A stretch of DNA of 39,177 bases from positions 1 to 39,177 of the IMG/VR virus record IMGVR_UViG_3300005288_000010. One strand, written 5' to 3'. This document shows, in pieces, positions 8,218 through 15,418 of the stretch. The position numbers and the translations under genes are program-made. Origin of the DNA: a virus. Positions within the stretch are counted from its first letter, which is position 1; each line of letters opens with the position of its first letter. The notes beneath the pieces are model-generated. The model made no database searches and was not told the DNA's origin. It saw only the letters and a list, made by a program, of their open reading frames with translations.

Positions 8218-9488
8218 TAGAAGTAAATCCCGGCTTCGTCTGGTTGAGGCTGCTCAAGCGGGGCCATCTTGCCCCAGTCGTCGTTTGTCATATCTTCCGC
8301 ATTCACTGCCACGTAGCGCAGATTGTCGGCGCCGTGTGACCATTCGTCATGCAACGGTGCGCCCGGCTCCTGCGTCTGCTGGTTGATGCTGCGCCGATAG
8401 CGCTTGGCGCATTGCATCAGCCGCTCACACTTCACCTTGTCCACGTACATGCGGCCAAGCGTCATGCGCGTCATCTTAATTCCGTCCTCGATACTCATGT
8501 TCGGGGTAATCTTCACCGTCCATCCAAGTTCAGTCATGATTTGTTCGGCGCTCTTACCTGTTTTGTAGTCTTTTGTTCGGCCATCATGAGGCAAGTACAC
8601 ATTTCCCCAATTGTAGCGCTTTTCTTTAAGCATGTTGGAATAATAGTCTAGCGTCTTGAACGATTCTTCGTGATATTCGAATATTCGTATCTCAGATGCG
8701 TGTTTCTGCGCAAGACTAATAGCCATGGCATCATTCCACCCCAAATCGAATATAACGTGAACTTTCAGCATTGGATCGTATGGAACGTTGCAGATACGCT
8801 TCTGCTCCTCCATCGCCGTCATTTCGTTGAAGTAGATAGCACCGGCTACAGCAGGCATACACTTGCCCTCCCAAACGTTTTGATACTCGGCATTGGTCAT
8901 GGTCTTCTTGGCGTGTAGGCGCTCAGCCTCCAACTCGGCAGGGAACCATGGATTGTCGCTGTGGTTCATTTCAACGATTTCACAGCTTTCAGGCGGATTC
9001 GCCACGAAGCGGTCGAATGTGTCGTCGGTCTCTAGCTCAGGATTGAATGTCAGGCAGATTTGCGAGCCAGGCTTACGAATTGTCGGGATCAGGATCTTCC
9101 AGGACTTCTTGCTGATAGACTGGGCTTCCTCCACCCAAACGAAATCGCAGCCCTCAAAGCTCTTGATACTGTCCGCCGTCTGGTCGCTCAGACCACTGAA
9201 GGAGAACTCCGTACCGTTCTTGCCGCGTATCTCAGTGTCCAGCACCTGATAGAAGCGTTGCAGCCCTAGCGCCTCAATCTGGTCCTTCAGCAGCTTGTGA
9301 ACGGACTGCTTGATTGACTTCTGCACCTCACGCGTACAGAGGAAGCGCATACGCCTCGTCGTGCCCAGGATAAGCATGATGCGCGCAATAGTCCAAGACT
9401 TAGCGCTTCCCCTGCCACCACGAGCGCCGATGTACCGCGCCTTGCTGGTCAGCATGAACATCAGCTTTTCAGGGATATCAACTCGCAT
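8217..9488 (-). CDS. terL: terminase large subunit
   Basis: This 423-aa protein is the DNA packaging motor. The ATPase domain shows Walker A GARGGRGSAKS (residues 21-31) and Walker B CDFVWVEEAQ (114-123), with the C-motif-like LTFNPE near 147. The nuclease domain has VIFDLGWND (D248, D253), HDGRTKDY (302) and HGADNLRY (D388), which fit the RNase H-like metal-binding acidic residues. It belongs to the PBSX/Terminase_3 type. The start overlaps the small-subunit gene by 11 bases. With the P22-type portal this predicts headful packaging. Confidence 0.95.
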   Translation of the reverse strand: MRVDIPEKLMFMLTSKARYIGARGGRGSAKSWTIARIMLILGTTRRMRFLCTREVQKSIKQSVHKLLKDQIEALGLQRFYQVLDTEIRGKNGTEFSFSGLSDQTADSIKSFEGCDFVWVEEAQSISKKSWKILIPTIRKPGSQICLTFNPELETDDTFDRFVANPPESCEIVEMNHSDNPWFPAELEAERLHAKKTMTNAEYQNVWEGKCMPAVAGAIYFNEMTAMEEQKRICNVPYDPMLKVHVIFDLGWNDAMAISLAQKHASEIRIFEYHEESFKTLDYYSNMLKEKRYNWGNVYLPHDGRTKDYKTGKSAEQIMTELGWTVKITPNMSIEDGIKMTRMTLGRMYVDKVKCERLMQCAKRYRRSINQQTQEPGAPLHDEWSHGADNLRYVAVNAEDMTNDDWGKMAPLEQPQPDEAGIYF

Positions 9489-10017
9489 TGGAGACTGCCG
9501 CGACGGCGTTGATTGTCCAGTTCATCTGGCCAGGCTCATCAAGCTCACCGGCCTTCTCTTTGTTAGCCTTGAGCAAGTCTCTGGCAATCTCGCTGGAACT
9601 ATTGGCCAAGTTGGTCAGGGCATTGATGCCGCGCACCTTGGCGATAGACGCGTCGTCAGTAGGGTCGAACGTACTCATGCCAATAGCCATAGTTCGGGCC
9701 AGGCTCGATGCATGCGATGCCGTGTAGGCCCCATTGGTAGCTGCGTTTGCCAGATGAGCGCTCATAGCCCGGAGCTGGTCAGCGAGACTTATTGCGGTCA
9801 ATTGTTGCGCAACAGGTAAATCACGCAAAGCGTCCTCCGCTGCAACCAATTGATTTGCAACGGCTTTAACGTTTCGCACCTGTTGCGAAAGCCTGCGAGT
9901 GATGGCTGCACGGTCGATTTTGAACTCAGCAGCCAAGCGCGCTGGGGTCTCGCCAGCATGGATGCGCTTTTCTATCTGCGCCCATTGGGCTTCACTGAGT
10001 TTGGAGGGGCGTCCCAT
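9478..10017 (-). CDS. terS: terminase small subunit
   Basis: The start ATG 10017 (MGRPSKLSEAQW) is preferred, giving 179 aa; the upstream extension to 10116 lacks a ribosome binding site, while 10017 has AGGA about 9 bases upstream. Residues about 8-50 form a helix-turn-helix (WAQIEKRIHAGETPARLAAEFKIDRAAITRRLS) expected to recognise the pac site. The remaining part is helical and would form the oligomer ring. It overlaps terL by 11 bases. The pac site is usually within or close to this gene, but I cannot locate it by eye. Confidence 0.87.
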   Translation of the reverse strand: MGRPSKLSEAQWAQIEKRIHAGETPARLAAEFKIDRAAITRRLSQQVRNVKAVANQLVAAEDALRDLPVAQQLTAISLADQLRAMSAHLANAATNGAYTASHASSLARTMAIGMSTFDPTDDASIAKVRGINALTNLANSSSEIARDLLKANKEKAGELDEPGQMNWTINAVAAVSNAS

Positions 10018-10087
10018 GTTCGTATTCCTGCTATTGACATGGGAGCGATGATACAACAGAACGTTGCGTAATGGATTTATCAGATGA

Positions 10088-10447
10088 TTACATGAGCCAC
10101 ATCCCAAGCGCGCCAAGGATAGCTCCTATAGCTGCAAAGCTCAAATTCTCGGCCAACCATGTTTCTTTAGCGCGCTTCTTGTTTGACCTTAGCTCATCAA
10201 TCTGCATGCGAAGATCCATCATCGACATAGCTGCCATTCCTTGCTCGTGAAGTCGGGCCATATCCACAGCCGACTCAACAGCTTTCTCCCAGCCGCCACA
10301 ACGCGTTAGGGCGGCATCCATATCCTGCTGCACGATTGATTCATAAATCTTTTGGTATGCGCTAGCTGCCTCTTGTGGCAATGGAATAGCCCCTAATGAT
10401 TGTAGGTGGCTCATTGCGGCCTCGTGGGCGCGCTGTTCGATATTCAT
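10088..10447 (-). CDS. hypothetical protein with C-terminal membrane segment, first gene of the late operon
   Basis: This 119-aa protein has a TATAGGAGTCATCA leader with GGAG before ATG 10447. It is helical and charged in the first 90 residues. The end is a hydrophobic segment (LSFAAIGAILGALGMWLM) that is a likely single membrane anchor. No family is recognised. It precedes the small terminase gene by 70 bases. Confidence 0.7.
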   Translation of the reverse strand: MNIEQRAHEAAMSHLQSLGAIPLPQEAASAYQKIYESIVQQDMDAALTRCGGWEKAVESAVDMARLHEQGMAAMSMMDLRMQIDELRSNKKRAKETWLAENLSFAAIGAILGALGMWLM

Positions 10448-10649
10448 TGATGACTCCTATAGTTGAGTGAGTCAATGCCCGAAGGCCCGGCGCTTCCCAG
10501 CGTGCGGTTTGCTTGAATGCTACCTATTGCTGTCCCACCTGTTGGTTTAGATGCTTTAGGCTTCAAGCGCGCTACGCTACCGATACCCCTGCGTCATGAG
10601 GTTGGAGGTCACGCCCGGAGGCGGCCGCATCGGCTGCGGCGAGTTTACC

Positions 10650-10725
10650 TGGAGCATCACACTGGATTCGAACCAGCATCAGGCGGAATAGAACTCCGCT
10701 GCATTATCCGTTATGCTAATGACGC
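10650..10725 (-). tRNA. tRNA-Arg (anticodon UCU)
   Basis: Read on the minus strand, all arms fold. The acceptor stem is GCGTCAT with GTGATGC (7 bp, two G-U). Positions 8-9 are TA. The D-arm is GCAT-AACGGATA-ATGC with GG in the loop. The anticodon arm is GCGGA-GTTCTAT-TCCGC, which places TCT at 34-36. The variable loop is CTGAT. The T-arm is GCTGG-TTCGAAT-CCAGT. Discriminator T is followed by an encoded CCA. UCU reads the AGA codon, which is rare in many proteobacterial hosts. Encoding the CCA end and an intact T-loop suggest a functional gene. Confidence 0.95.
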
Positions 10726-10918
10726 GTTAAAACTAGTGTGGCAATGCTGCTAGTTCCTCATTTACCCTCATTTAACCGACAGCCTCACTATGTCGGCACA
10801 TTAACCACACGACTGATGACTGATTTGGCAGTCTTCCTGCGCTAACTCTAATGAGTCAATAGCCCTCAATCATCATGCGTGTGGTGACTCGTGCGTGAGC
10901 CACTCTAGAAACTGATGC

Positions 10919-10998
10919 GCGCTTGGGAGTTGCACCCGGCCGCTAAGCCATCCTCCAGCTTAAAATAGCTGGCGCTCTCTACTGAGCTAAGCAACGCG
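10919..10998 (-). other. degenerate tRNA-like sequence
   Basis: The minus strand carries a near-consensus D-arm (TTAGCTCAGTAGAGAGC, 10974-10990). The expected single base follows, then a stem CCAGC/GCTGG enclosing an 8-nt loop TATTTTAA (10955-10972). About 17 nt of variable region leads to GGG-TGCAACT-CCC (10925-10937), a T-loop differing from consensus only at position 55. The outer two T-stem pairs fail, and the acceptor pairs only with a bulge (CGCGTTG with CAAGCGCG). No CCA is encoded. This is best read as a decayed tRNA or tRNA mimic. Confidence 0.4.
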
Positions 10999-11107
10999 TT
11001 GATCTTTGGGATTCTCACACCCCTGTACCTCTTAGCATATAGCAGCTTGCCCCTGGTAGAGCGTATTTCAGCAGCCCAGCCATTCCGGCGGTCAAGCTGA
11101 TGAAAGT

Positions 11108-11272
11108 ATCCGGCGCTAACCCGGATTGAGGAAGCACGCGTAAGCCGTGCAAGGCTGCCTTTCGGCGGGTTTGCCGCAGCGCATTCGCCTTGGCCTGTGG
11201 CGCGGATGGGTTTTCGGCCATCCCCGTTATCACGTCGTCACTACTGCTGTTCTTGCCGGGTTTTCACCGGCA
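11108..11272 (-). other. cluster of short hairpins (possible structured RNA)
   Basis: Five inverted repeats follow one another: ATCCGG/CCGGAT (11108-11126, 7-nt loop), GCACG/CGTGC (11134-11150, 7-nt loop), GCTGC/GCAGC with an inner GGC/GCC (11154-11180), GGATGG/CCATCC (11204-11223), and TGCCGG/CCGGCA (11254-11272, 7-nt loop). Read on the minus strand, two loops contain GAAAA and a third contains AAAC. Short hairpins with GAAAA loops recall boxB sites of lambdoid antitermination, or HK022 put RNA. A role upstream of the late operon is inferred only. Confidence 0.35.
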
Positions 11273-11401
11273 CCGCGCTTATCCCGAAGTTACGCGCTGC
11301 TTGGCAATGTACGCAGTTTCTGTCCGTCTCCCGTTAGGGCATTGCGCATTTGGACTTAACCTTTTTAGGGGCATCACCAAGCAATAACTTTACCACAAAT
11401 A

Positions 11402-11599
11402 TCAGAAATGTTCTTGGAAAATAGCGCTGATACGCTCCACAATTTTTTCGCTGAATTGCGACGTATCGCAGTGCTCGCTTTGTCCATTACAAGCTGCCGT
11501 ATGCCACGTATGAATGTCCACGAAGTTCTCGCGGCCTACGTCCTTCAATGACAGCTCTTTGATTGCGGCAAGCTGGGCGCCTAGGGATGGGTGTTTCAT
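11402..11599 (-). CDS. hypothetical protein, last gene of the leftward early operon
   Basis: This 65-aa protein begins MKHPSLGAQLAAIKEL and has a strong ribosome binding site (GGAGGAGCAA). Its ATG overlaps the stop of the preceding tiny gene as ATGA. It contains DIHTWHTAACNGQSEHC, with two Cys and two His. No family is recognised. It is followed by the gene-poor region. Confidence 0.6.
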   Translation of the reverse strand: MKHPSLGAQLAAIKELSLKDVGRENFVDIHTWHTAACNGQSEHCDTSQFSEKIVERISAIFQEHF

Positions 11600-11691
11600 T
11601 TGCTCCTCCGTATTCCCCGCCATCTTGGGCAGTGGTCAAGCGAGTGCGGGCCTTTGCACATTGGGCAGATATCGTAGGCGGCGTAGGTCAT
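11596..11691 (-). CDS. 31-aa cysteine-rich mini-protein
   Basis: The frame MTYAAYDICPMCKGPHSLDHC encodes 31 aa. It has a CPMC...HC arrangement that could bind zinc, followed by a basic tail (RWRGIRRSK). Both ends show ATGA overlaps with neighbours, and GGAGGC lies just before the start. The coupling supports translation even though the gene is short. Confidence 0.5.
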   Translation of the reverse strand: MTYAAYDICPMCKGPHSLDHCPRWRGIRRSK

Positions 11692-11876
11692 GACTGCCTC
11701 CGATGCAAGTGTTTGACTGTTGCGCGCAGGTCAGCGATTTCCTGCTCATGGATGGCCACGAGGTCAGGATGGCGCTCACCACGCGGCATGTGGCGGATGA
11801 TGACGCACTGCTCGCGCTGGATTGCGTGGGCGTTGCGCGCCGCGGCTAGGGCGCGCTCTACTGGTTCGCGTTTCAT
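11688..11876 (-). CDS. hypothetical small basic protein
   Basis: The chosen start, ATG 11876 (MKREPVERALAAARNAHA), overlaps the preceding stop as ATGA; it gives 62 aa. The protein is helical and rich in Arg, His and Ala (EQEIADLRATVKHLHRRQS). No function is recognised. It lies in a chain of overlapping small genes typical of phage accessory modules. Confidence 0.55.
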   Translation of the reverse strand: MKREPVERALAAARNAHAIQREQCVIIRHMPRGERHPDLVAIHEQEIADLRATVKHLHRRQS

Positions 11877-12205
11877 GTTTTGCACTCCGGCTTAATGTAC
11901 TGTGGGTTTCGTAAGGACTGCATGGCTGAAGCCGTTTCGCATTCATCAACAACCTTTCCCCAGTCGTTATGATGCACCGATACAGGACCCACAGGAACGG
12001 CGGCAAGGCATGCTTTGAACAGCTCGGCGCGCATGCATTGGTCATATTTTGCATGCACTGGAGCATCACACCCAGAGCATAGCAGCGCCACTATAACCAG
12101 GAGAAAGAGAATTCCCGGGCGGAACACGAACGACCACTTACGGAAGCCTACCCGCTCGACAGACATGCAGGCGAAGAAGCCAACCAGGATCAGCAGCAGC
12201 TTCAT
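11873..12205 (-). CDS. putative membrane protein or lipoprotein
   Basis: This 110-aa protein has two hydrophobic N-terminal stretches (MKLLLILVGFFACMS and GILFLLVIVALLCSGC). The second ends in LLCSGC, which resembles a lipobox. The remaining part has four further cysteines (CMRAELFKAC, DEC and the last Cys near the end) and would be periplasmic if exported. ATG 12205 overlaps the stop of the upstream gene. It might be an envelope-associated accessory protein such as a superinfection factor; that is speculation from topology. Confidence 0.6.
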   Translation of the reverse strand: MKLLLILVGFFACMSVERVGFRKWSFVFRPGILFLLVIVALLCSGCDAPVHAKYDQCMRAELFKACLAAVPVGPVSVHHNDWGKVVDECETASAMQSLRNPQYIKPECKT

Positions 12206-12438
12206 GGCTTCTTACCCTCACCGCAGAACGGCTCCAGATCGGCGCATGGCTTGCTGTCGACCTCGTGCACCATGCAGCGGCGCTGCTTCTCGTCTTCCTT
12301 GGCCCGGTCGTCGTCCTGGGGCTGGCTGTTGGCCTCGTTGATGCGGCGGCGCGCTTCCATGACGTTCAGCAGGATGATGATGCCGATGATGATGGCCACG
12401 AGGATTGCGAACTCGATGCCGGTGATGATCTTTTCCAT
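12202..12438 (-). CDS. small single-span membrane protein
   Basis: ATG 12438 is chosen because it has AAGGAGAACATC directly upstream; it gives 78 aa. The N-terminal MEKIITGIEFAILVAIIIGIIILL region is one membrane span. It is followed by a charged tail (EARRRINEANSQPQDDDRAK) and two Cys near the C-terminus. It is coupled to the next membrane protein gene by ATGA, so the two may act together. No family is recognised. Confidence 0.65.
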   Translation of the reverse strand: MEKIITGIEFAILVAIIIGIIILLNVMEARRRINEANSQPQDDDRAKEDEKQRRCMVHEVDSKPCADLEPFCGEGKKP

Positions 12439-12478
12439 GATGTTCTCCTTTAAGCCGCGAGGCCGTCGCGGTGGCGGG

Positions 12479-13141
12479 TTACGTCTGCTCGTTACTCCCA
12501 ACGAACGAATCGCTATTCAGCAAGCTTGGCTTTGCTGTCCCGTTCGATAATGCCCGCTCCAGCTCCTTCACGCGGGCTTCGGCTTTCTTCAGCGCCTTTT
12601 CCGCCGCATGGCGCTGGGTGATTTCATAATTCATTTCACCCACTAGGATTACAGCGGCAGCATCAGCTTTGGCAATGTCGGCTTCGGCTTTCTCGGCCCA
12701 CTCGCGCCGTGAGACGGCAAGCTTCAGCAGGTTGTCGCGTTCTTGCTGAAACCGGATTACATCAGCTTCGGCTTTCTCGGCGCGCTGGCGCAGTTCATTG
12801 GCCAGGTATTTTGCATCTTTGGCTTGCTGATGCGCTTGATCTACTGCCAATACAACGGATTGCTCCACCTTCAATTTCTCCGCTTCCCGCTGCTGCGCGC
12901 CCCAGGCGAGAATTCCAGCATATCCTGCGCCATCTGCTGTCTGCATCCCCTGTAGCGCCTTGTCCAGGCCTTCCGTATCCACGCTCCCCGCAGCTACTGG
13001 CGGGGCGATGGCTTCGATTGCCGACAGCGCTTCATCTGCGCAGCGCGTCACGCCACAATCGCCATCCCAGCCAAACGTCCAGGTAGAAACGTCTTCAAGT
13101 GCTTTGATGGCGATTTTCAGTTTCTCTTCATTGGTATCCAT
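12479..13141 (-). CDS. coiled-coil accessory protein (Ea22-like style)
   Basis: From ATG 13141 (TGATG overlap with the previous gene) the protein is 220 aa. The N-terminal part contains ALEDVSTWTFGWDGDCGVTRC and AIEAIAPP. Residues about 90-200 form a long coiled coil (KYLANELRQRAEKAEADVIR, EWAEKAEADIAKADAA, HAAEKALKKAEARVKELERA). Such mosaics are common in early accessory regions of lambdoid phages (Ea22/Ead type). Function is unknown. Confidence 0.65.
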   Translation of the reverse strand: MDTNEEKLKIAIKALEDVSTWTFGWDGDCGVTRCADEALSAIEAIAPPVAAGSVDTEGLDKALQGMQTADGAGYAGILAWGAQQREAEKLKVEQSVVLAVDQAHQQAKDAKYLANELRQRAEKAEADVIRFQQERDNLLKLAVSRREWAEKAEADIAKADAAAVILVGEMNYEITQRHAAEKALKKAEARVKELERALSNGTAKPSLLNSDSFVGSNEQT

Positions 13142-13344
13142 CACATCCCCTTCACTTCATTCAATCCCATCCGCCGCACCACTTCAGCATGGATCAGGCG
13201 TGACTTTGGCTTGTATTGTACGAATGGCTGCTGTTCGAACGATGCTTCGATTTCAGCATACAGCCGGTAATATTCCGCCTGCTTCGCCTTGGTAGGTTCT
13301 GGCATCGCGCCTTGTGCTACATTGTCGTGGTCGGTCAGATTCAT
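13141..13344 (-). CDS. hypothetical protein
   Basis: ATG 13344 (MNLTDHDNVAQGAMPEPTKA) is preferred because AAGGA lies 5 bases upstream; it gives 67 aa. The C-terminal half (QPFVQYKPKSRLIHAEVVRR) is basic. No recognised family. It ends with a TGATG coupling to the next gene. Confidence 0.55.
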   Translation of the reverse strand: MNLTDHDNVAQGAMPEPTKAKQAEYYRLYAEIEASFEQQPFVQYKPKSRLIHAEVVRRMGLNEVKGM

Positions 13345-13345
13345 T

Positions 13346-13546
13346 TCATTCCTTCTCGCCCGTGGGCGCTGGGGTTGAGCAACTTGGGCAAAAATCCTTA
13401 TGCCCTTTGCGCGTCCAACCTTCACGGCTTGCGAACATGGCGCGTGCTGAAAACTTTCGCGGTGGCGTTGTGGAAGTCACCCCGGCAATCCAATTCGGGC
13501 ACTCTGCACCATCGCAAAATACATCAGCCGTGTAGACGACGCTCAT
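13346..13546 (-). CDS. small zinc-ribbon-like protein
   Basis: ATG 13546 overlaps the preceding stop (ATGA) and gives 66 aa starting MSVVYTADVFCDGAECPNW. Paired cysteines CDGAEC and CPSC (near the C-terminus) could form a zinc ribbon. Between them is a basic SREGWTRKGHKDF segment. Similar small Cys4 proteins are frequent in phage accessory regions. Function is unknown. Confidence 0.6.
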   Translation of the reverse strand: MSVVYTADVFCDGAECPNWIAGVTSTTPPRKFSARAMFASREGWTRKGHKDFCPSCSTPAPTGEKE

Positions 13547-14397
13547 GATGCCGCCTTGGCAGCGATAGCGGCGCTGGCAGCTGCTAGCCATTTGTCTATG
13601 TCGAACGCCTCTTCCCATCCCTCTCGGGGGAATGTCTTCTGGTCTTTGAAGTAAATATAATAACTTCCTGTCGTATCGACATTATCGATAAGAGTTGCAA
13701 GAAGCTTTTCAACATCGCCCTGCGCTGCTGGGGCGGTGGGAGCGGCTGCAAGCATGCGTTTCCACACATCGCGGTGAATACGTGCCACCTTCCCGTCTGT
13801 GCGTAGGGCGCCGGGGCCAAGAATCATTGCGTCAGTTGGCTCAACCGGCACCAGCTTCCAGCCATCCGGCACGGCCACGGGCTGCGCCGGGGCGGGGAAA
13901 GTGCCGTTGTCGATGTATTCGCGCACGGCAGCGCCACGGCCCATCGCATGACCTGCTTTGAACCAGTGCTTTGCGCTTTCGACGGCATCAGCATTTCCGA
14001 ACATACAGCCCGCCGCCGCGATGCTAAATGCGTCGTCAATGTCGGCCACCGGCTCTTGCGCCTGCACCGGGGCGGCTGCGCGGTGGGGCGAGCAGTCCAG
14101 CAAGGCATTCTTGGCCCAGGCCATCAAGCCAGCGGGATACGTGGGGCGGTAGCATTCGAATTCGGTAATCAGCAGCGTTTGCAATTCAGCCGCTTCGATG
14201 CCGTCTTGCTTCTTCTGCTCATCCGCTACCACTTGGGGCGCGGCGGCGGACAAAATTGCCTCAATATCAGATAGCAACAATTCAACTCCGCAATCAGGCC
14301 CAACATCAAAGCTATGAACATGTTCAACATCAATGCCGCGTGATTTTTTACGGCGCGCAATGTATTCTTCAACACGTTTTACTGATTCTTTACTCAT
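13543..14397 (-). CDS. mosaic accessory protein
   Basis: ATG 14397 (MSKESVKRVEEYIARRKKS) is chosen because GGAGAAGAGA precedes it; it gives 284 aa. It has AILSAAAPQVVADEQ, VADIDDAFSIAAAGCMFG, GWKLVPVEPTDAMI, VWKRMLAAAPTAPAAQGDVE and a C-terminal GWEEAFDIDKWLAAAS. The GWKLVPVEPT-to-MLAAAP module recurs in many phage early proteins. Its architecture parallels the plus-strand gene at 23625. No enzymatic motif is seen. Confidence 0.65.
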   Translation of the reverse strand: MSKESVKRVEEYIARRKKSRGIDVEHVHSFDVGPDCGVELLLSDIEAILSAAAPQVVADEQKKQDGIEAAELQTLLITEFECYRPTYPAGLMAWAKNALLDCSPHRAAAPVQAQEPVADIDDAFSIAAAGCMFGNADAVESAKHWFKAGHAMGRGAAVREYIDNGTFPAPAQPVAVPDGWKLVPVEPTDAMILGPGALRTDGKVARIHRDVWKRMLAAAPTAPAAQGDVEKLLATLIDNVDTTGSYYIYFKDQKTFPREGWEEAFDIDKWLAAASAAIAAKAAS

Positions 14398-14436
14398 TCT
14401 CTTCTCCAATGTGCGGCCCGAAGCGCGGGCCGACGG

Positions 14437-14916
14437 TTATTGCCTGGACAATTCAGCCCGAACGTTCGTTGTGTTGACGCCATGTCGGATGCGCCGGATT
14501 ACTTCATCTGCCGCACGCTCTAAATCGATTGCACGGACGTTTTCTACCTGGGCATCGTGCGCAGCCAATCCAGCATTGACAGCTTGCAACTCTTCACCAG
14601 TGAAGCCAAAGCGCCCCGATTTCATAAACCGCTTGCCACATTCGCAAAGCGCGTCACGGGCATCGATCATTTCAGCGCGGAACTCGTTTCCGATTCCCTG
14701 CTCACACATTACGTTACCCATGTTGATCGCACCAACCAAACGATCCCAATCTGCTTTTGTCCCGCTACCGTGGCAAATATTCACAATCGCGCCATGGTTA
14801 ATCAGGTTCAACTTTACCAATTCGTCCGCATGATGCCCACTCATGCCGCCGAAGAATGTAGCCATCGGATTTCGTGCAACGTATTTCGGCACGTATTTCT
14901 TGCGCGGCTTTTTCAT
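14437..14916 (-). CDS. conserved phage hypothetical protein
   Basis: ATG 14916 overlaps the stop of the upstream HTH gene (ATGA) and gives 159 aa. A longer frame to 15174 exists but overlaps that gene. The basic N-terminus MKKPRKKYVPKYVARNPMA is followed by a helical body (HHADELVKLNLINHGAIVNI, KADWDRLVGAINMGNVM) and ends in EVIRRIRHGVNTTNVRAELS. I recognise the pattern as a widespread phage hypothetical family in betaproteobacterial phages. Function is unknown. Confidence 0.65.
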   Translation of the reverse strand: MKKPRKKYVPKYVARNPMATFFGGMSGHHADELVKLNLINHGAIVNICHGSGTKADWDRLVGAINMGNVMCEQGIGNEFRAEMIDARDALCECGKRFMKSGRFGFTGEELQAVNAGLAAHDAQVENVRAIDLERAADEVIRRIRHGVNTTNVRAELSRQ

Positions 14917-15068
14917 TTCTGCGCCGCCTTGATAGCCAAGAGCCACTTGGCCCGGTAGATGCTCGATGGATCGACCTTGCATTTTTTCGCCAAGGCTTTG
15001 ACGTTCGTCTCGCCGGCCATGTAAAGGCGCTGGGCCTTGTCCATGGCGGCTGTTTGCTTTGATGGCAT
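14913..15068 (-). CDS. 51-aa helix-turn-helix protein
   Basis: ATG 15068 has an excellent ribosome binding site (GGAGGAATT). The protein is 51 aa and contains ETNVKALAKKCKVDPSSIYR, a helix-turn-helix of the phage regulator or transposase-helper type. The upstream extension lacks a start signal. It could be a small DNA-binding regulator; direct repeats at 15394-15417 are a nearby candidate target. Confidence 0.65.
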   Translation of the reverse strand: MPSKQTAAMDKAQRLYMAGETNVKALAKKCKVDPSSIYRAKWLLAIKAAQK

Positions 15069-15115
15069 AATTCCTCCAATGTGCGCGCCAAGGCTTAAAT
15101 TGGCGCGCAATAAAA

Positions 15116-15328
15116 TTATGCTTGAGCGCGCTTGCTATCGAAATGAGCGCGAATAATTGTGCCATAGCCGCCAAATTTACTGTCAGCTTGTTTCATGCTG
15201 TCGCGCAGCATCTGGCGAGAGGTACGAGTTCCGCCCTTGGAATCCTTGTTGATATTTTTTACTGCCAAATTCGAAACAGCGCGGCGCGATTTGTAGTCTT
15301 GAAAATTTTCAGTTGCTTTACGTTCCAT
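15116..15328 (-). CDS. hypothetical basic protein
   Basis: This 70-aa protein starts MERKATENFQDYKSRRAVSN with AAGGAGAGTAAAA before ATG. It is rich in Lys, Arg and Ser (KNINKDSKGGTRTSRQMLRD) and has no cysteine. It is the first gene downstream of the promoter at 15377-15405. No function is recognised. Confidence 0.6.
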   Translation of the reverse strand: MERKATENFQDYKSRRAVSNLAVKNINKDSKGGTRTSRQMLRDSMKQADSKFGGYGTIIRAHFDSKRAQA

Positions 15329-15376
15329 TTTTACTCTCCTTGTTTGGCATCACAGTATGCTCTGCCTATGGGTAGA

Positions 15377-15405
15377 ACTATAGCGCATCAAGAATGCGTT
15401 TGCAA
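15377..15405 (-). promoter_or_regulatory. sigma70-like promoter for the accessory genes below 15328
   Basis: On the minus strand a TTGCAA -35 element (15405-15400) is followed by exactly 17 bases and a TATAGT -10 element (15382-15377). It would start transcription near 15370, about 40 bases before the ATG at 15328. The -35 overlaps the direct repeats at 15394-15417, so a bound protein could block it. Confidence 0.6.
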
Positions 15406-15417
15406 CATGCGTTTGCA
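15394..15417. repeat. two perfect 11-bp direct repeats over a promoter -35 (operator candidate)
   Basis: ATGCGTTTGCA occurs at 15394-15404 and again at 15407-15417, a 13-bp period. The first copy covers the -35 of the promoter on the minus strand. Two in-phase half sites over a promoter are typical of an operator. The binding protein is not known. Confidence 0.5.
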
Positions 15418-15418
15418 T

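Larger units (their letters stand above)
10448..11401. other. gene-poor region between early leftward genes and late operon
   Basis: No convincing protein gene lies in these 954 bases. Minus-strand content is a tRNA-Arg (10650-10725), a degenerate tRNA-like sequence (10919-10998) and a series of short hairpins (11108-11272). A further hairpin, CCGACA/TGTCGG, lies at 10779-10799, next to a short CCTCATTTA direct repeat. I see no hairpin plus T-run that would stop minus-strand transcription here, so the early leftward transcript may run into the late operon. A late promoter could also lie here, but none is clear. Confidence 0.6.

Noticed and set aside
10517-10753. 78-aa plus-strand reading frame
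   Set aside because: It runs antisense through the complete tRNA-Arg gene and lacks a start signal.
11015-11233. 72-aa minus-strand reading frame in the gene-poor region
   Set aside because: No ribosome binding site, no coupling to neighbours, and it overlaps the hairpin cluster; composition does not look like the surrounding genes.
14917-15174. Longer start for the 159-aa protein (245 aa)
   Set aside because: The extension overlaps the 51-aa helix-turn-helix gene, which has a much stronger start signal, and the ATGA coupling at 14916 is a better start.
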